DNA from: Malus domestica | Taxonomy: Eukaryota; Streptophyta; Magnoliopsida; Rosales; Rosaceae | Direction of reading: 5' to 3' | Assembly: GCF_042453785.1 (NCBI RefSeq) | Contig: NC_091667.1 | Location: forward strand, 36,873,501-36,937,500 | Length of the DNA: 64,000 nt | Shown here: one piece after another, positions 36,690 to 48,385 of the stretch | Layout: each line of letters opens with the position of its first letter | How positions within the stretch are numbered: position 1 is the stretch's first letter | Translations under genes and position numbers: made by a program | The notes under the pieces: generated by a model | Databases searched by the model: none | Seen by the model: the letters and a program-made list of their open reading frames with translations, nothing else | Told to the model about the DNA's origin: nothing

Positions 36690-37180
36690 TTAGATTCCCA
36701 GCAACATTTATTGGTAGAATAAATATTAGAAATTCTAGCCATACTCATTGGCAAAATATGTATCAAACATCAACCCATAATCCGAAATGGCTAAATAAAT
36801 ACTAGATTATCAAACCACATCTACCATTGGCTAGATAAATACTAGCACTTACCATCATTGACTATACATAGCCGTTACCACGATTTTTCCTCAAATTTTC
36901 TAGCCACACCCACTGGTGATACCAACATCAAAAAAATTTCACCATACTCATCATTAGCGAAACAAATATCATAATTTCCAGCCGAATTCATTGGAATTCC
37001 AAATCACAATTATTCACCACTATACATTAAATCAATCATAGCATCGGGTTGCGATTTCATTCCCGCTCATAAAATCATCTTGACTTTTATAAATATTAAA
37101 ATTTTCTACCATAATTATCATGGCCATAAGATTTGAAAACGTCTAGCCATAATCATTATTGGTGAAACAACGATTTCATC
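36690..37180. repeat. Degenerate short tandem repeats in element interior
   Basis: A loose motif like CCATACTCATTGGC followed by a (g/a)aaataaatat phrase recurs many times with substitutions and variable spacing. No coding potential. Probably a diverged minisatellite in the non-coding interior. Confidence 0.45.
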
Positions 37181-38949
37181 ATCTTTTTCTTTTATCCACA
37201 TAAGTGACTATTGGTCTGGAAAAGATTATAATATACCTGGCCAATACACATCCCACATATTTATCACTTCAATAATTTATTCTCGCAGCCCACACATAGG
37301 GCTTCTCCCCATAAACATTGGGTCTTAGTGCCCACTCATCCATTTCTCACATTCCATGGCCTTTTCGCCTGAATTAACATCCACGGCCTTGATCGCCCAA
37401 TTCAACATTTCTCAATTGAACATATATAATACGACCTTTCTATGTACTTATCACAATTGCACAATCATCCATATCCATGATTTAAATGAAATGCATTCTA
37501 ACTACTATTTTAAGTAATAATGATGCATGTGAATTTCACACCACATTTTCTAGGATTAAATAAAAATTAACCGAACCACTTATTCAACGTACTATCAACA
37601 TTCATCGACTCAAACTCTGCTTTGGAATAAATTAGCACAATACATGAGCTCAACACATCGATACCAACCAAGAGCAATGTCACATAAGCAACACAAGGCT
37701 TCAAACCAAGAAGATCAAACGGTTAAGTAGTGTCCCGTCAGAATTACACATTACATTACCCAAAAAACTGTTGCAAGCCGATCAATGAATCTCACGTTTA
37801 GTCAAACCTTGTAACTCTTATTAAATTCTTTCGTTCTACCAGTACAAGAATATATCAACTTTAAATTTTGTTAGTCAATCTAATATAATGCCGTCAATCA
37901 CCAGAACTCAAAACGACTGGCTATCTAACAAGAAAACACAAAGTTGCAAAAACACTTCATGGAATTCGACAAGCATGAATAATTAGATTTCAAGGCTACA
38001 TAACAAATCACATGACATTCAAGATTTCCATTTCATCAATCAGATAAATCACTATGGTTCAACATGATACCTTAATTCATAGCATGTAAAATATCAAAGA
38101 ACCAACGAAGTATAGTCTTATTCTTAAGCCACATTGATCTACCAATATATTCATAATGATAACAATCACATCCAACATCATTCCACAATCACTCCAATTA
38201 CTCATTTCCATGAATCAAAGATGGATGACATTAATGTCTAACTACATCAATCTATCAATGAAATAATATATCATGTCACGAATTTAATTAAAGAACTCTA
38301 CATAAATCCCCACTTGGATTATAAGTAATAACATGGTGAATTTCATTTATATTCATAAGGTCTATTGTGATTACTCCCCATTCACTCGGATATAGGGTCA
38401 GACTAACCTTATGAAAATAATCAAGAGCAAGGATCTCGAACAACTCAACAAAATCCAAAATATCCAGTGGTTTCTTGTAATCTACCCAAATCTATCACAT
38501 ATATAATCAGTGCCTACATCATGAGAATGATGCACTGGCCAACCAAAACTCGGATAACTGCGAAGCTCGGGTGAGTGACAATAATACAAGTATGTGATAC
38601 TAATAATAAAACCAACCCTTAATCACAATTTATAAACCTTGAATATAAATCATTCATAAGAAATCAATACCAAACCTTTGAAAACTCTGAATGAGTCACC
38701 CAGATATCTAATGGTTCGTCTGAAACAAATCACAACATCTCACAACCATAATCTCATACAACACAATGAAAAGTAGGGCTATAGCGACACAGTTCGGCCG
38801 AAGCCTACACCTTTGAAGCTATCTCAATCCAAACTCAATGAAACCCAAGGTGGATACTATCCCGGACCATCACTCAATGGAATCAGAGTAGGAGGGATTC
38901 CGGATCATATCTCAATGGAATCCGAGTGGATACAATTCCGAACCATCAT

Positions 38950-41900
38950 TGTCACTCCCCAAACCCAACATACGTCCAAGATCGACGCGTGACGTCATTC
39001 AGCATCCGTATATCTAACAGATCCCGCCTCCGATATATGTACAAGGCATAACTCAAGATCCAACTGTGTAATAATTTTTCGTAAGCTTTATGGCTGCATC
39101 TAACCTCCTCTTTAGACTGCCTACGAACCCTAAACAGGGATCAAGCCATTCGTAGTTCATCTATCACTACCCATCTACATTTACCAATTTACATTTAAGC
39201 CGAAAGATATAACGTTCCTCAATCAATCATTAGAACTTGACAAGTATGAAAGTACTAGATTCAAGGCTACATAACAATCCAATATGACAATCAAGGTTTC
39301 CATTCCACCCATCATATAAGTCACTATGTTTTCAACATGAAACCTTAATCCACCAAATGTAACATATCCAAGAACCAACAAAGCACAATATTATTCTCAA
39401 GCCATTTCGAGTAACGAGACTAATCATAATAATAACAATCATATCCCACATCATTCCGCAATCGTTCTACTTAATCAATCATAAAATCATAGATGCATGA
39501 TATCTACAATTACTATGTTATTCAATCAATAAGGTCCCATATCAATTCACAAATTTTAATAAAGGATCCCTACATAATTCCCCACCTGGATTCCAAGTAC
39601 TAACATGATAAGTCTAATTTATACACAATGTTTACTGTGAACAATTCATATTCACTCGACTCTAAGGTCGGACTATCTTTACGGAAATGAGCAGGAGTAG
39701 GGATTCTAGACCACTCAACAGAATCCAACCAAAATACTAAGCGACTTTTTGTAATCTCTTCAGACCTGACATCTGTACAATCAATGCCTACACCATGGGA
39801 ATGGTGCATCGGCATCAAGAATTCAGATAAGTTGCAAAACTCGGGTGAGTGACAATAATACAAGGATGTGATAATAATGATAAAGCCAACCATTAATCAC
39901 AGTTTACATCTCCTTAATATAAATCATTCATAAGGAATCAATACCAAGCCTTTGTAACTCCGAATGAGTCACCCAGACATCCAACGATTCGTCTGAAACA
40001 AACCACAACAACTCACAATCATAATCTCATACAACACAATGAAAATTAGGGTTAGGGCGACACAGTTCGGCAGAAGTCTACATCTCTGAATCTATCTCAA
40101 TCCAAATTCAATAACCCCAAGGTGAACACGATCCCGGACTATCTCTTAACGGAATCGCGAAGTAGGAGGGATTCCGGACCATTTCTTAACGGGATCCAAG
40201 TGGGTACGATTCCGGACCACTCAACTAAACCGAGCGTAAGTCTAAAAAATATAGCAACGCTTAAAGAAGAAAACATGAAACAAGTACTCAAAATACAAAA
40301 GCTCAATGAAACAAGAAATGAAATAATGATACGATATGTGAAACAAGTCTCGAAGCAACAAATCCCATGACAACAGGTTCATGGTCCACTCCTAACCCTC
40401 ACATTTCATCACATCAGGCCAATCATGCAAATCAAATCTCATTTCAAATATGCACATTAAATTACTTTCCATCGAACAATTCATCAAGCACTTCAAATCA
40501 CATTTCACAGATATCATCCATACTCAAGTCAAATCACGACTAATAAACATAGATATATGACTAATCACATTTCAATAGATTCACATTATATAATCAAGTG
40601 ATATCCAATCAAATTATGATCGCCTATCGAATGTACCAAGTACAACTAATCCTTATCACCCCTAGAATGCGTAAGGTCCCCCATTGCGAATATACCAAGC
40701 AAGATCATATATACTTTCTCTTAAAACCAATTCCCTTCTTTGAACATATTAACCTAATCTATGCAAGTAGTATTGGCCTATTGGGAAATTAGAAATCCAT
40801 GAGTGAATCATAATTCTTAAACCATTTAAATCAAGTGTATGTTATGAACAGATTATCACTTTGATTCAAAAGGAACTATAAATGGCATAGTCATTTCAAC
40901 TTTTATACCGAAGTAGCCCATTTAGCTTTTGTGTATATATTAGATAAAAGCAAGCATCTGCATAATACTAGTCTTGAAAAAAAACATGGCCAATATATGA
41001 CATGCAATTGACTCCACCCAATTAATTATGTTATACAAATATCCCTTTCAGGTATTATACCAAAATAGGGTTTAGGTATTTGTATATAAAACTAGCTTTT
41101 GTATCATATATCATATAAAAACTTGCACATACAACAACTGCATATAAAACTAATTTCCCATAATAGCATCCAATAATGACCATAACAAAAATTTAGAGAA
41201 TCAGAGAATAATTACCAAAGCTTTCCACCCATTGGATAACAACATACAAAATCATGTTTATTTCATGATTCAAACCCACCTTCTGTGACCCTCTTCTTTC
41301 TTTTCTCATCCCTGCCTTATCTGTTACCCTATCTTATCCTTTTAGTTCTTGTTATCCTGTGTCTCCACTTATACAATTGGATTTAAGCTGGGGTGGTAGA
41401 GTTGATTTATACCATAGGGAGATGGGGTTGATAGATGAAGGAAAGCAAGATGTCATGGTGATCAACCGCGAGATGAATTTGGGAGAGGTGGCGGGAAGTG
41501 ACCACCTCCTTCCCTCTCCAACCCCCCCACTAAAAAAAAAAAAGAGATACAGAGGGAGGAAAGAGTGCCCTAGAGTCTTCCCCCTTCTTCTTCTTTTTTT
41601 TTCTCTTCCTCTTCTCTTTCTAATTTTTTTGCCCAATTCCACTCATAATATCTAGTCCCTTTAATCCCAATAAATGTTTGGGCCTTTCAGCCATAAGTGG
41701 AAATTAAAATAATTCCCACAATTTATAGTTTCACAACTTCAAACTTCCGTAACTATACTGTTATAACTCGGACTCGCAAACGGTTTTCGCCTATGCGCTT
41801 GTGACTTCGAGACTTATTCGAAAACATTACTTGTGACCTCAAAAGGTCAACGAATTTTAAATAATTATTTTCCAAACTTCACTCTTCGTAACTAGTTTAA

Positions 41901-42010
41901 TTAAAATCTAAATCCAAACGATTTAAAATAAATTCTTGAGAAATAATATAAAATCTCAATAGTACAAATATGTAGATTATAACAGTGAAATCCGAAAATG
42001 GGATTTCACA
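38950..42010 (-). mobile_element. Nested solo LTR of the same family
   Basis: The plus strand begins TGTCACTCCCC and ends GGGATTTCACA, so it has both LTR ends of the surrounding family but is about 3.06 kb long. Left flank ATCAT (38945-38949) and right flank ATCAC (42011-42015) fit a 5-bp target duplication. The flanks also rejoin to restore a short tandem repeat (ACCATCACTCAACGG) found nearby. No internal region remains, so this is a solo LTR left by LTR-LTR recombination. Confidence 0.7.
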
Positions 42011-42190
42011 ATCACTCAACGGAATTGCGAAGTAGGAGGGATTTCTGACCATCTGTCAACAGAATCCAAGTGGATACGATTCCAGACCATCACTCAACGG
42101 AATCGCGAAGTAAGAGGGATTTCAGACCATCTCTCAACGGAATTCGAGTGGATATGATTCCGGACCATCACTCAACGGAATCGCTAAAGG
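42011..42190. repeat. ~45-bp tandem repeats, CACTCAACGGAAT motif
   Basis: About four imperfect units built on CCATCACTCAACGGAATC with GCGAAGTAGGAGGGATT between them. The same array is cut at 38868-38949 by the solo LTR insertion, and a related run lies at 40128-40240. Confidence 0.7.
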
Positions 42191-42827
42191 CCAACAACCA
42201 TAATGTACAATGGCTCAAGAAATGAGACAAGCACAAGTTACTTAATTTACAAAAGCTCAACCAAGGGAAATAAGGCACAAATACTAAATTTAGAACGAAT
42301 CAACGAAGCGGGAAATGAAACAATATCGAAGCAACAAATCCCTATCACAATGGGTTAACGGTCCACCACTAGCCCTCACATTTCATCACAACATGCCAAT
42401 CAAACAAATCAAACCATATTTCAATATATACACGTCAAATTTCATTTCATAAACTTAAATCAATGGCTAAGCATTAAAAATAACAATTCAATAGAAAACA
42501 TATTTATAAAACCAAGTCACATCCACACAGGATAACAATTACGAAAATAGGGTAATCACCAATATCACATATATTAAAGTCACTCATCGAGACAAGTCCG
42601 CAAAGCTTCACTGAGTCTCTAGTAATACTAATTTTAATAATTCAAATGGTTCAAGACCCGTGACCAATGTAATACCAATGCAAATTATAATTCCCATATA
42701 TATATGTACATATATCACATGAATGCATCTTTATGCATAAAAATTGTGAAATCATGTAACCACAATGCATATCATAATTCACGCTAACAAGACTTGAGAA
42801 GGTTGCATATCATAGAGCAGGATCATT

Positions 42828-42840
42828 TGCTCTGATATCA
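42828..42840 (-). other. Primer-binding site (initiator-Met tRNA type)
   Basis: On the minus strand this is TGATATCAGAGCA, seven bases inside the LTR end. The usual plant form is TGGTATCAGAGC; one substitution is seen. Confidence 0.75.
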
Positions 42841-42847
42841 TTAAAGT

Positions 42848-45088
42848 TGTCACGCCCTGATCCCGACATACTTTCAGGATCGACACGTGACATCAACAAA
42901 TACCCGTATCTCTGACATACCCTGCCTTCGGGATATGTACAAAGCCTAATTCAATACTCGAATTGCTTTACAATTTTTGTATACTTTATGGCTGCATCTA
43001 ACCTCCTCGTTAGACTGCCTACGTACCCTCATTTGGGATCAAGCCATTCATAGTTCGCCTCTCACGAAATTAGACATGTAACACACTAAGTTTAAGCAAA
43101 AAAACATAGCATTCCTCGATCATTTATTAGAACCTGACCAACATAAAATTTCTAGACTCAGGGCTACATAGCAAACCCTCATGAAGAATCACGATTTCTC
43201 TTCCATCTAACAAATAAATCATTATGTCTCAACATGATATCGCAATTCACAACATATATCATATTCAAGAACTGATGAAGCACAAACTGTTCTCTAGCTA
43301 CATTAGTTAACTAATTTGATCAAAATACTAACAATCATTTCCATATCTTCTAAATTCGTACTTTATTAAATCATAATCAAATTGTAGAAAATCCCGAAGG
43401 AGCCACCCAGATGTCTAACATCTTTTCTGACTCAATTCACAAGATTCTTGAAACAATTGTCACAATATATATAAAATTATGGCTAGAGTAACATAGTTAG
43501 GCCAAACCTACTTCTCCAAATAATGATATTTTAGACCACTCCATGAAATCCCACAACCTCGGGTTCCTGACCACTCAACGGAACCAAACTAAATATGATC
43601 ACCTATCAAATGTACCAAGTACAACTAATCATCATCACCTTTAGAATACGTATGGTCCCCCATCGCGGATATACCAAGCAGGACCATCCATGTACCACTA
43701 CTACATGGTGTAATCTCATCATCACACATTATACATAATTATACATTACACGCTATCGATTCCACATATTAACTAGCATCTAGTCATATGGAGCACAACA
43801 CAAGGAATTCCTTTAATTACTATTTCTACTAAAAATCTAATAAAGTACCTAACTCATCTCCTGACTTCCATCTCCATCTCATGCTAGGTAGTAATGCCAA
43901 GTTCAAATAGATATTCAGTCGGCAATCAGATCCAAAATATTATCAAACAATTTTTAAATCCCATAATTGTCATAACATTCATCATAATTATCAATCACAT
44001 TATTAAAAAGATAGTTAAACACATATATATGACAACCTTCATCAGTGCACAAGCCAAATCCTATTTAATAAGCATAGGATGGCTAAATATATATAAATCA
44101 CATTTCAATAGAAATCATATTTATAAGACCAATTCATATTCACAATTGATGCCAATATAAGAAATTAAGATAATAAACATATCTCATACATTCAAGTCAC
44201 TATCTAACCAACATAGGTCCATTGGTCACGTGTCGTCGCATGAGTCGCCGCGAGTAGCAGTCGGCCACCCCGACTCGCTGGAAAAATTCAACTATTTTTA
44301 AAAATTACCTAAAAGTACAGAAATGAAGATCTCAAGGAGTAGAACAAACCTTATACCTGTGGCCAAGTCCAATTTGGCCGGGAAGGCCCTCAAATTGGCT
44401 TGCACTCGTCAAAACCCTAAAGTAGGTGTTCTTCAATTCGGCTCCCTTGGTGTTCCAATGCCTTAACCACCAATTGGGTCTTGTTCCTGGATCTAAGGGA
44501 AGTTAATCAAGGGTGATGGTGAATGATGATACTCACCTGAATGACGAATCGCCGTCGAGAACCTCTAGTTCTCCGATGGAGTTCTACTCGAATTAGACCT
44601 TAAAAACCCTTGATTTTTGGTGGAGATGGAAGGAGGAAGGTAGCTGAGTAGGTTGCAGGTGATGAATGGGTGCAAAACGCCTGAAATTGGCCAGGTCAAA
44701 ACCATTTTTTTTTTTGGGTGCACGGGTTGACAAATGGGGGGGGGATCATTTCCCTCATTTTCTTTTCTTCCCTCGCCACTCTCGTGGCTTTCTCTTTTTT
44801 GTTTTTTTAGCAACATAACTTCACACGTCCGTAACTATACCGTTATAATCCAGACTCACAAACGGCTTTCGCCTATGCCTTCGTGACTTTGAGACCTATT
44901 TGAAAACGTTACTTGTGACCTCGAAAGGTCAACGAGTAAATAATAATTTTTCAAACTTCACTCTTCGTAACTAGTTTAATTGAAATCTAATTTCAAATAA
45001 ATTAATATAAATTCTCAAAAAATAATATAAATCTCAATAATACAAATATGTAGATTATAACAGTGAAATCCAAGAATGGGATTTCACA
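42848..45088 (-). repeat. 5' LTR of the LARD-like element
   Basis: About 2.24 kb. The plus strand starts TGTCACGCCCTGATCCCGA and ends GGGATTTCACA. It is closely similar to 34834-36277 outside the latter's deletion, and more distantly similar to 38950-42010. Confidence 0.82.
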
Positions 45089-45690
45089 ATGCCGATGCTG
45101 GAGTGGTAACTATTATTGTATGCGAACTCGATCAATGGCAAAAATTATCCCAACTACCTTTCCATTGGAGAACACACACCCACAGCATGTCTCCAAAGTT
45201 TGGATCGTCCTCTCAGATTGACCATCAGTCTGTGGGTGATAGGCAGTGCTATACAAAAGTTGAGTATTCATGGCATCATGGAATACTCTCCAAAATTTGG
45301 AGGTGAATCTTGGATCTCTGTCTGAAACAAAGGTGATGGGTACACCATGAAGTTTAACAATATTATCAATGAACAACTGTGCTAGCTTCTCCAATGTGTA
45401 ATTCTGTTAAACTGGTAGGAAATAAGCAGTCTTAGTAAGCATATCCACAATCACCCATATGCCATCAAATATTGATTGCGTGCTCGATAATCCTTACGCA
45501 AAATCCATAGTGATATCCTCCCACTTCCAAGCTGGTATAGAGAGATTATGCATTAGTTCTTCTGGTCTCTGCCGATCCACTTTCACTTGCTGGCAAATTA
45601 TACATATTGTTTCACATACATCGCAACATTCCGTTCCATCACATACTTCACAGATTGTAATATCGATGACTTATTCGTTGAGTTCACGAA
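45089..45690 (-). pseudogene. pol: Chromovirus integrase fragment (part 1 of a split gene)
   Basis: The minus strand reads from a zinc-finger end (CQQVKVDRQRPEELMHNLSI) through PAWKWEDITMDFA to IFDGIWVIVDMLTKTAYFLP. It continues through the core KLHGVPITFVSDRDPRFTSK and TAYHPQTDGQSERTIQTLE. After a frameshift it reads PLIEFAYNNSYHSSIGM up to the insertion point. At least two stops and two frameshifts are present. This is a Tekay/Del-type integrase. Its continuation is at 34833 downwards, beyond the inserted element. Its N-terminal side stops at about 45690, where a plus-strand fragment begins. Confidence 0.85.
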
Positions 45691-45900
45691 GCAAGTGGGC
45701 AAGTAGGCCGTATACCTGAAGTAAGACAGGACATGAGCTACGTAGATGAGCCAGTGGAAATCATTGACCGACATGATAGAACGCTAAGAAACAAAGTTAT
45801 TCCATTGGTAAATGGGTTATGGAGAAACCACACAATTAAGGAAGCGACGTGGGAAACTGAAAAACTGTTAAGAAATCAATATTCGTATATGTTTACTTGA
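45691..45900 (+). pseudogene. pol: Chromovirus pol C-terminus (chromodomain end)
   Basis: The plus strand reads SYVDEPVEIIDRHDRTLRNK, then IPLVNGLWRNHTIKEATWE, and ends SYMFT-stop at 45898-45900. This is the tail seen in plant chromoviruses (EILDR...LRNKEIPLVKVLW...EEATWE). It is followed by a polypurine tract and an LTR, in proper order. It faces away from the minus-strand integrase fragment that ends at the same spot. Confidence 0.8.
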
Positions 45901-45943
45901 GGTAGTGAATTTCAGGGACGAAATTCTCTTAGGGAGGGTAGAT

Positions 45944-47800
45944 TGTAATACCCCGTCCTTATTTTCATAACGTCGAGTGTATTTCGGTATTTCCACATTT
46001 CGTTTCTTGTGACCTTAAATTGTGAGCCACTAGGACCCACAATGGAAATGTGTGCCCTCTCTTTTCCCCTTGTCCTGTGCACCCTATTTCCCATTTCTGT
46101 TTTATATATCTCTCTAAATACTTTCACTCTCCCTACACTCTCTCCTTTACTTCTCGGCTCTCCCTTTGCCTTATCTCTTCTAAGGGTTTTCCACAATAAA
46201 CAACAACGACAACAACCCTCCACCACCATCCCCTCCCCTCTAGGTGAACCCACGAACCTATAAAACCCCCCCAAACCCCTATATTTCTCTCAACATTCAC
46301 TGTTCATCGAAACTCTCCAACGAGTTTCCACCTCTTCCGACAAAGGTAAGCCTTAAAACTCATCCAAAAGTTGTAGATCGTGTCTTGGTGTATGTTTGTA
46401 AGTAGTTTTGAGAAGTTTTGGTAATATTTAGACGTAGGAAACTCACGAGGAAAGCTTTCTCAGTTTTCTGACGAAGACAGCCACTTTCGAGCCATTTTTT
46501 TTGCCAAACCATAGCGAGTTAGCCATCAAGAAATGTATCATTCTCTTTGTCTTGTTGAGAAGTATGATTTTCGTTTTTGAATCACTCGACTTCATTGAGT
46601 ATTGAAGAAGTTATGAACGTTTAAAGTTTACCCAGTTTCTGGCAAGTTCCCCAGTTTTCCCGCGACCAATCACCTTTCAGGCCATTTCCCAGCCATCTTT
46701 GGCAATCGCTGGGCTTCCAAATAGGTATAATATTATTCTACACTTTCCTAGCTTGGTTTTGATATATTATGGGTTGAATTTGGTTAAGAAAACGAAGAAG
46801 TTACGAAGCTTTGAAAATTGCCCAGATTTCCTACCAAAAATCTAGTTTCTGGTGGGTTTTCAGGCGACTGGGTTGACCCAATCGGTGACCGTCAACATTG
46901 ACTTTTGGTTGACTTTTTCGTGTTTCGGCCGGGACCCCTCCTAAACTAATTTCGACGTCCTGATTCCAAATTCGTCCTCCATTTTCTCAAATTCAATCGT
47001 TTTAGTAGAACTTTATTAATTGGTCCCTTTATGTGCTTAGGTGCGTTTGTTAGTGGCGTTTCCGTCCTCCCTAGTTCAAATGGCTCTTCAACGACGAAGT
47101 ATCTGTGAGTGAACCCCTTCCAAAATGCATGATTTTATTATTAGAAATGCATACATAAAAAGCATGATTTTATGACTACGTTTTATGAAACGTTTAATGA
47201 ATTATCAGATTTACGCTTTATGAAATATTGTGCTTTATCGAATTTACGTTACTGAGATATTTATGAATATGATTTATGATATGATGTTGAGCTATTGAGC
47301 TTCGATGAGATATATTTTGGAAAGATTATGTTTATGATTTCTATGCTTACTTAGTGGATATTGATTTGTATATGCCTTACAGGTGATGTAGGGCCTTTGG
47401 GCGGGCGATGTAGGGCATTTGGGTAATTGTGATACCACTACTAAGCACACTATATACGATATATGTTTTATGAAGGTTTTATGGTATGCAAGGGTTTTCG
47501 AAAAACCAACTATTTATTATGCTATATGGGTTTATAAAAATTGGGATTAGTACGTTGAAGAGTAATTGTTTTAGTATTACTATATATAAACTTGGTTCAC
47601 TCATGTTTTGTTTTGCGCCCCATTCAGGACTTGGAAATGAGGTGTGTGATCGATCCTGGCGTTGAGGCATTCTCGTATCAGTATCTTCGAGTCCTCTCGG
47701 TGTAGGACCGCTTTCTTTGTAATCTTAAATAGTAGTATACTCTGAACATGTTCATGCATTATCACTTTTAAATTGTTGGTAGTTGAATATTCTCCTTTGG
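45944..47800 (+). mobile_element. Chromovirus 3' LTR, left part
   Basis: Starts TGTAATACCCCGTCC right after the purine tract AGGGAGGGTAGAT. Its distal part matches the minus-strand LTR at 33691-34600. The match stops at TTTGG (47796-47800) and resumes at 52724, so the LTR is split by an insertion. Confidence 0.75.
46259..46265 (+). promoter_or_regulatory. LTR TATA box
   Basis: TATAAAA about 315 bp into the LTR, followed at about 30 bp by a CT/CA-rich stretch (CTCTCAACATTCACT) that could hold the transcript start. It would mark the U3/R boundary. Confidence 0.45.
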
Positions 47801-48385
47801 TCTAGTGACCCGTACCTTATTACTATTACAAGTAGGTATACCCTCGCGCGTTGCTGCGGGGTTTGAAAAATTATTAACAGTGTAGAAAGTGTAGAAAATA
47901 TGTGTTAAAAGAGTAGAGTTTATATACCTATATTACATTCGCTTGTTCTATTGTTCCTTACAAATATATATGAATATAAATATTCATGACATTGCATTTA
48001 AAATATTTATATTAATCGTAACATTGCATATTCCAGATTTTCTCATTCCAAGGGCAAACCTCCACTTGATCTTTTGTAACCACGTCACACCTCCTGTATT
48101 GCCATGCCTAAGAGAAAAATCGATAAAGATGAGTAGCCCTTGGAATGAGAAAGCCATGTAGATTAAAGACGAATAGCATAAAAAGCCATGTAGATTAAAT
48201 GTGGCATAATTTGAGAGAAACAAAAGGAACTCACCCAACCCAACTACTCCACACCTTGCTCCAAGTTTAATCACACGATTTCATTTCACTTTTATATGAG
48301 CATTCATTTCCTGCATTTATTTTCCTTAAAAAAACCAAAAAAAAAAAAAACCACATGCATATTTATAAACATAAAAGCTAATTGT

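Larger units (their letters stand above)
34834..45088 (-). mobile_element. Non-coding (LARD-like) LTR element inserted into chromovirus integrase
   Basis: Minus-strand LTR element. LTRs begin TGTGAAATC and end GCGTGACA or CGTGACA on the minus strand: 42848-45088 (5') and 34834-36277 (3', about 0.9 kb internally deleted). Just inside the 5' LTR is TGATATCAGAGCA (42828-42840, reverse), a near-match to the initiator-Met tRNA primer site. Just before the 3' LTR is a purine tract (36278-36291, reverse) after a pol-tail-like NFKDEIFL. Flanks are ATGCA (34829-34833) and ATGCC (45089-45093), a one-mismatch 5-bp duplication. No gag or pol is recognisable inside; instead the interior is filled with LTR-like sequence of the same family and a nested solo LTR. 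Movement would have needed a helper element. Confidence 0.8.

Noticed and set aside
36690..37180. Regular short repeats considered as a CRISPR-like array
   Set aside because: Units are strongly diverged with no constant spacer length, and the genome is a plant nuclear one.
43894..44160. 88-codon ORF inside the 5' LTR of the LARD-like element
   Set aside because: Low-complexity Ile/Asn-rich translation of AT-rich LTR sequence; sister LTRs lack the frame.
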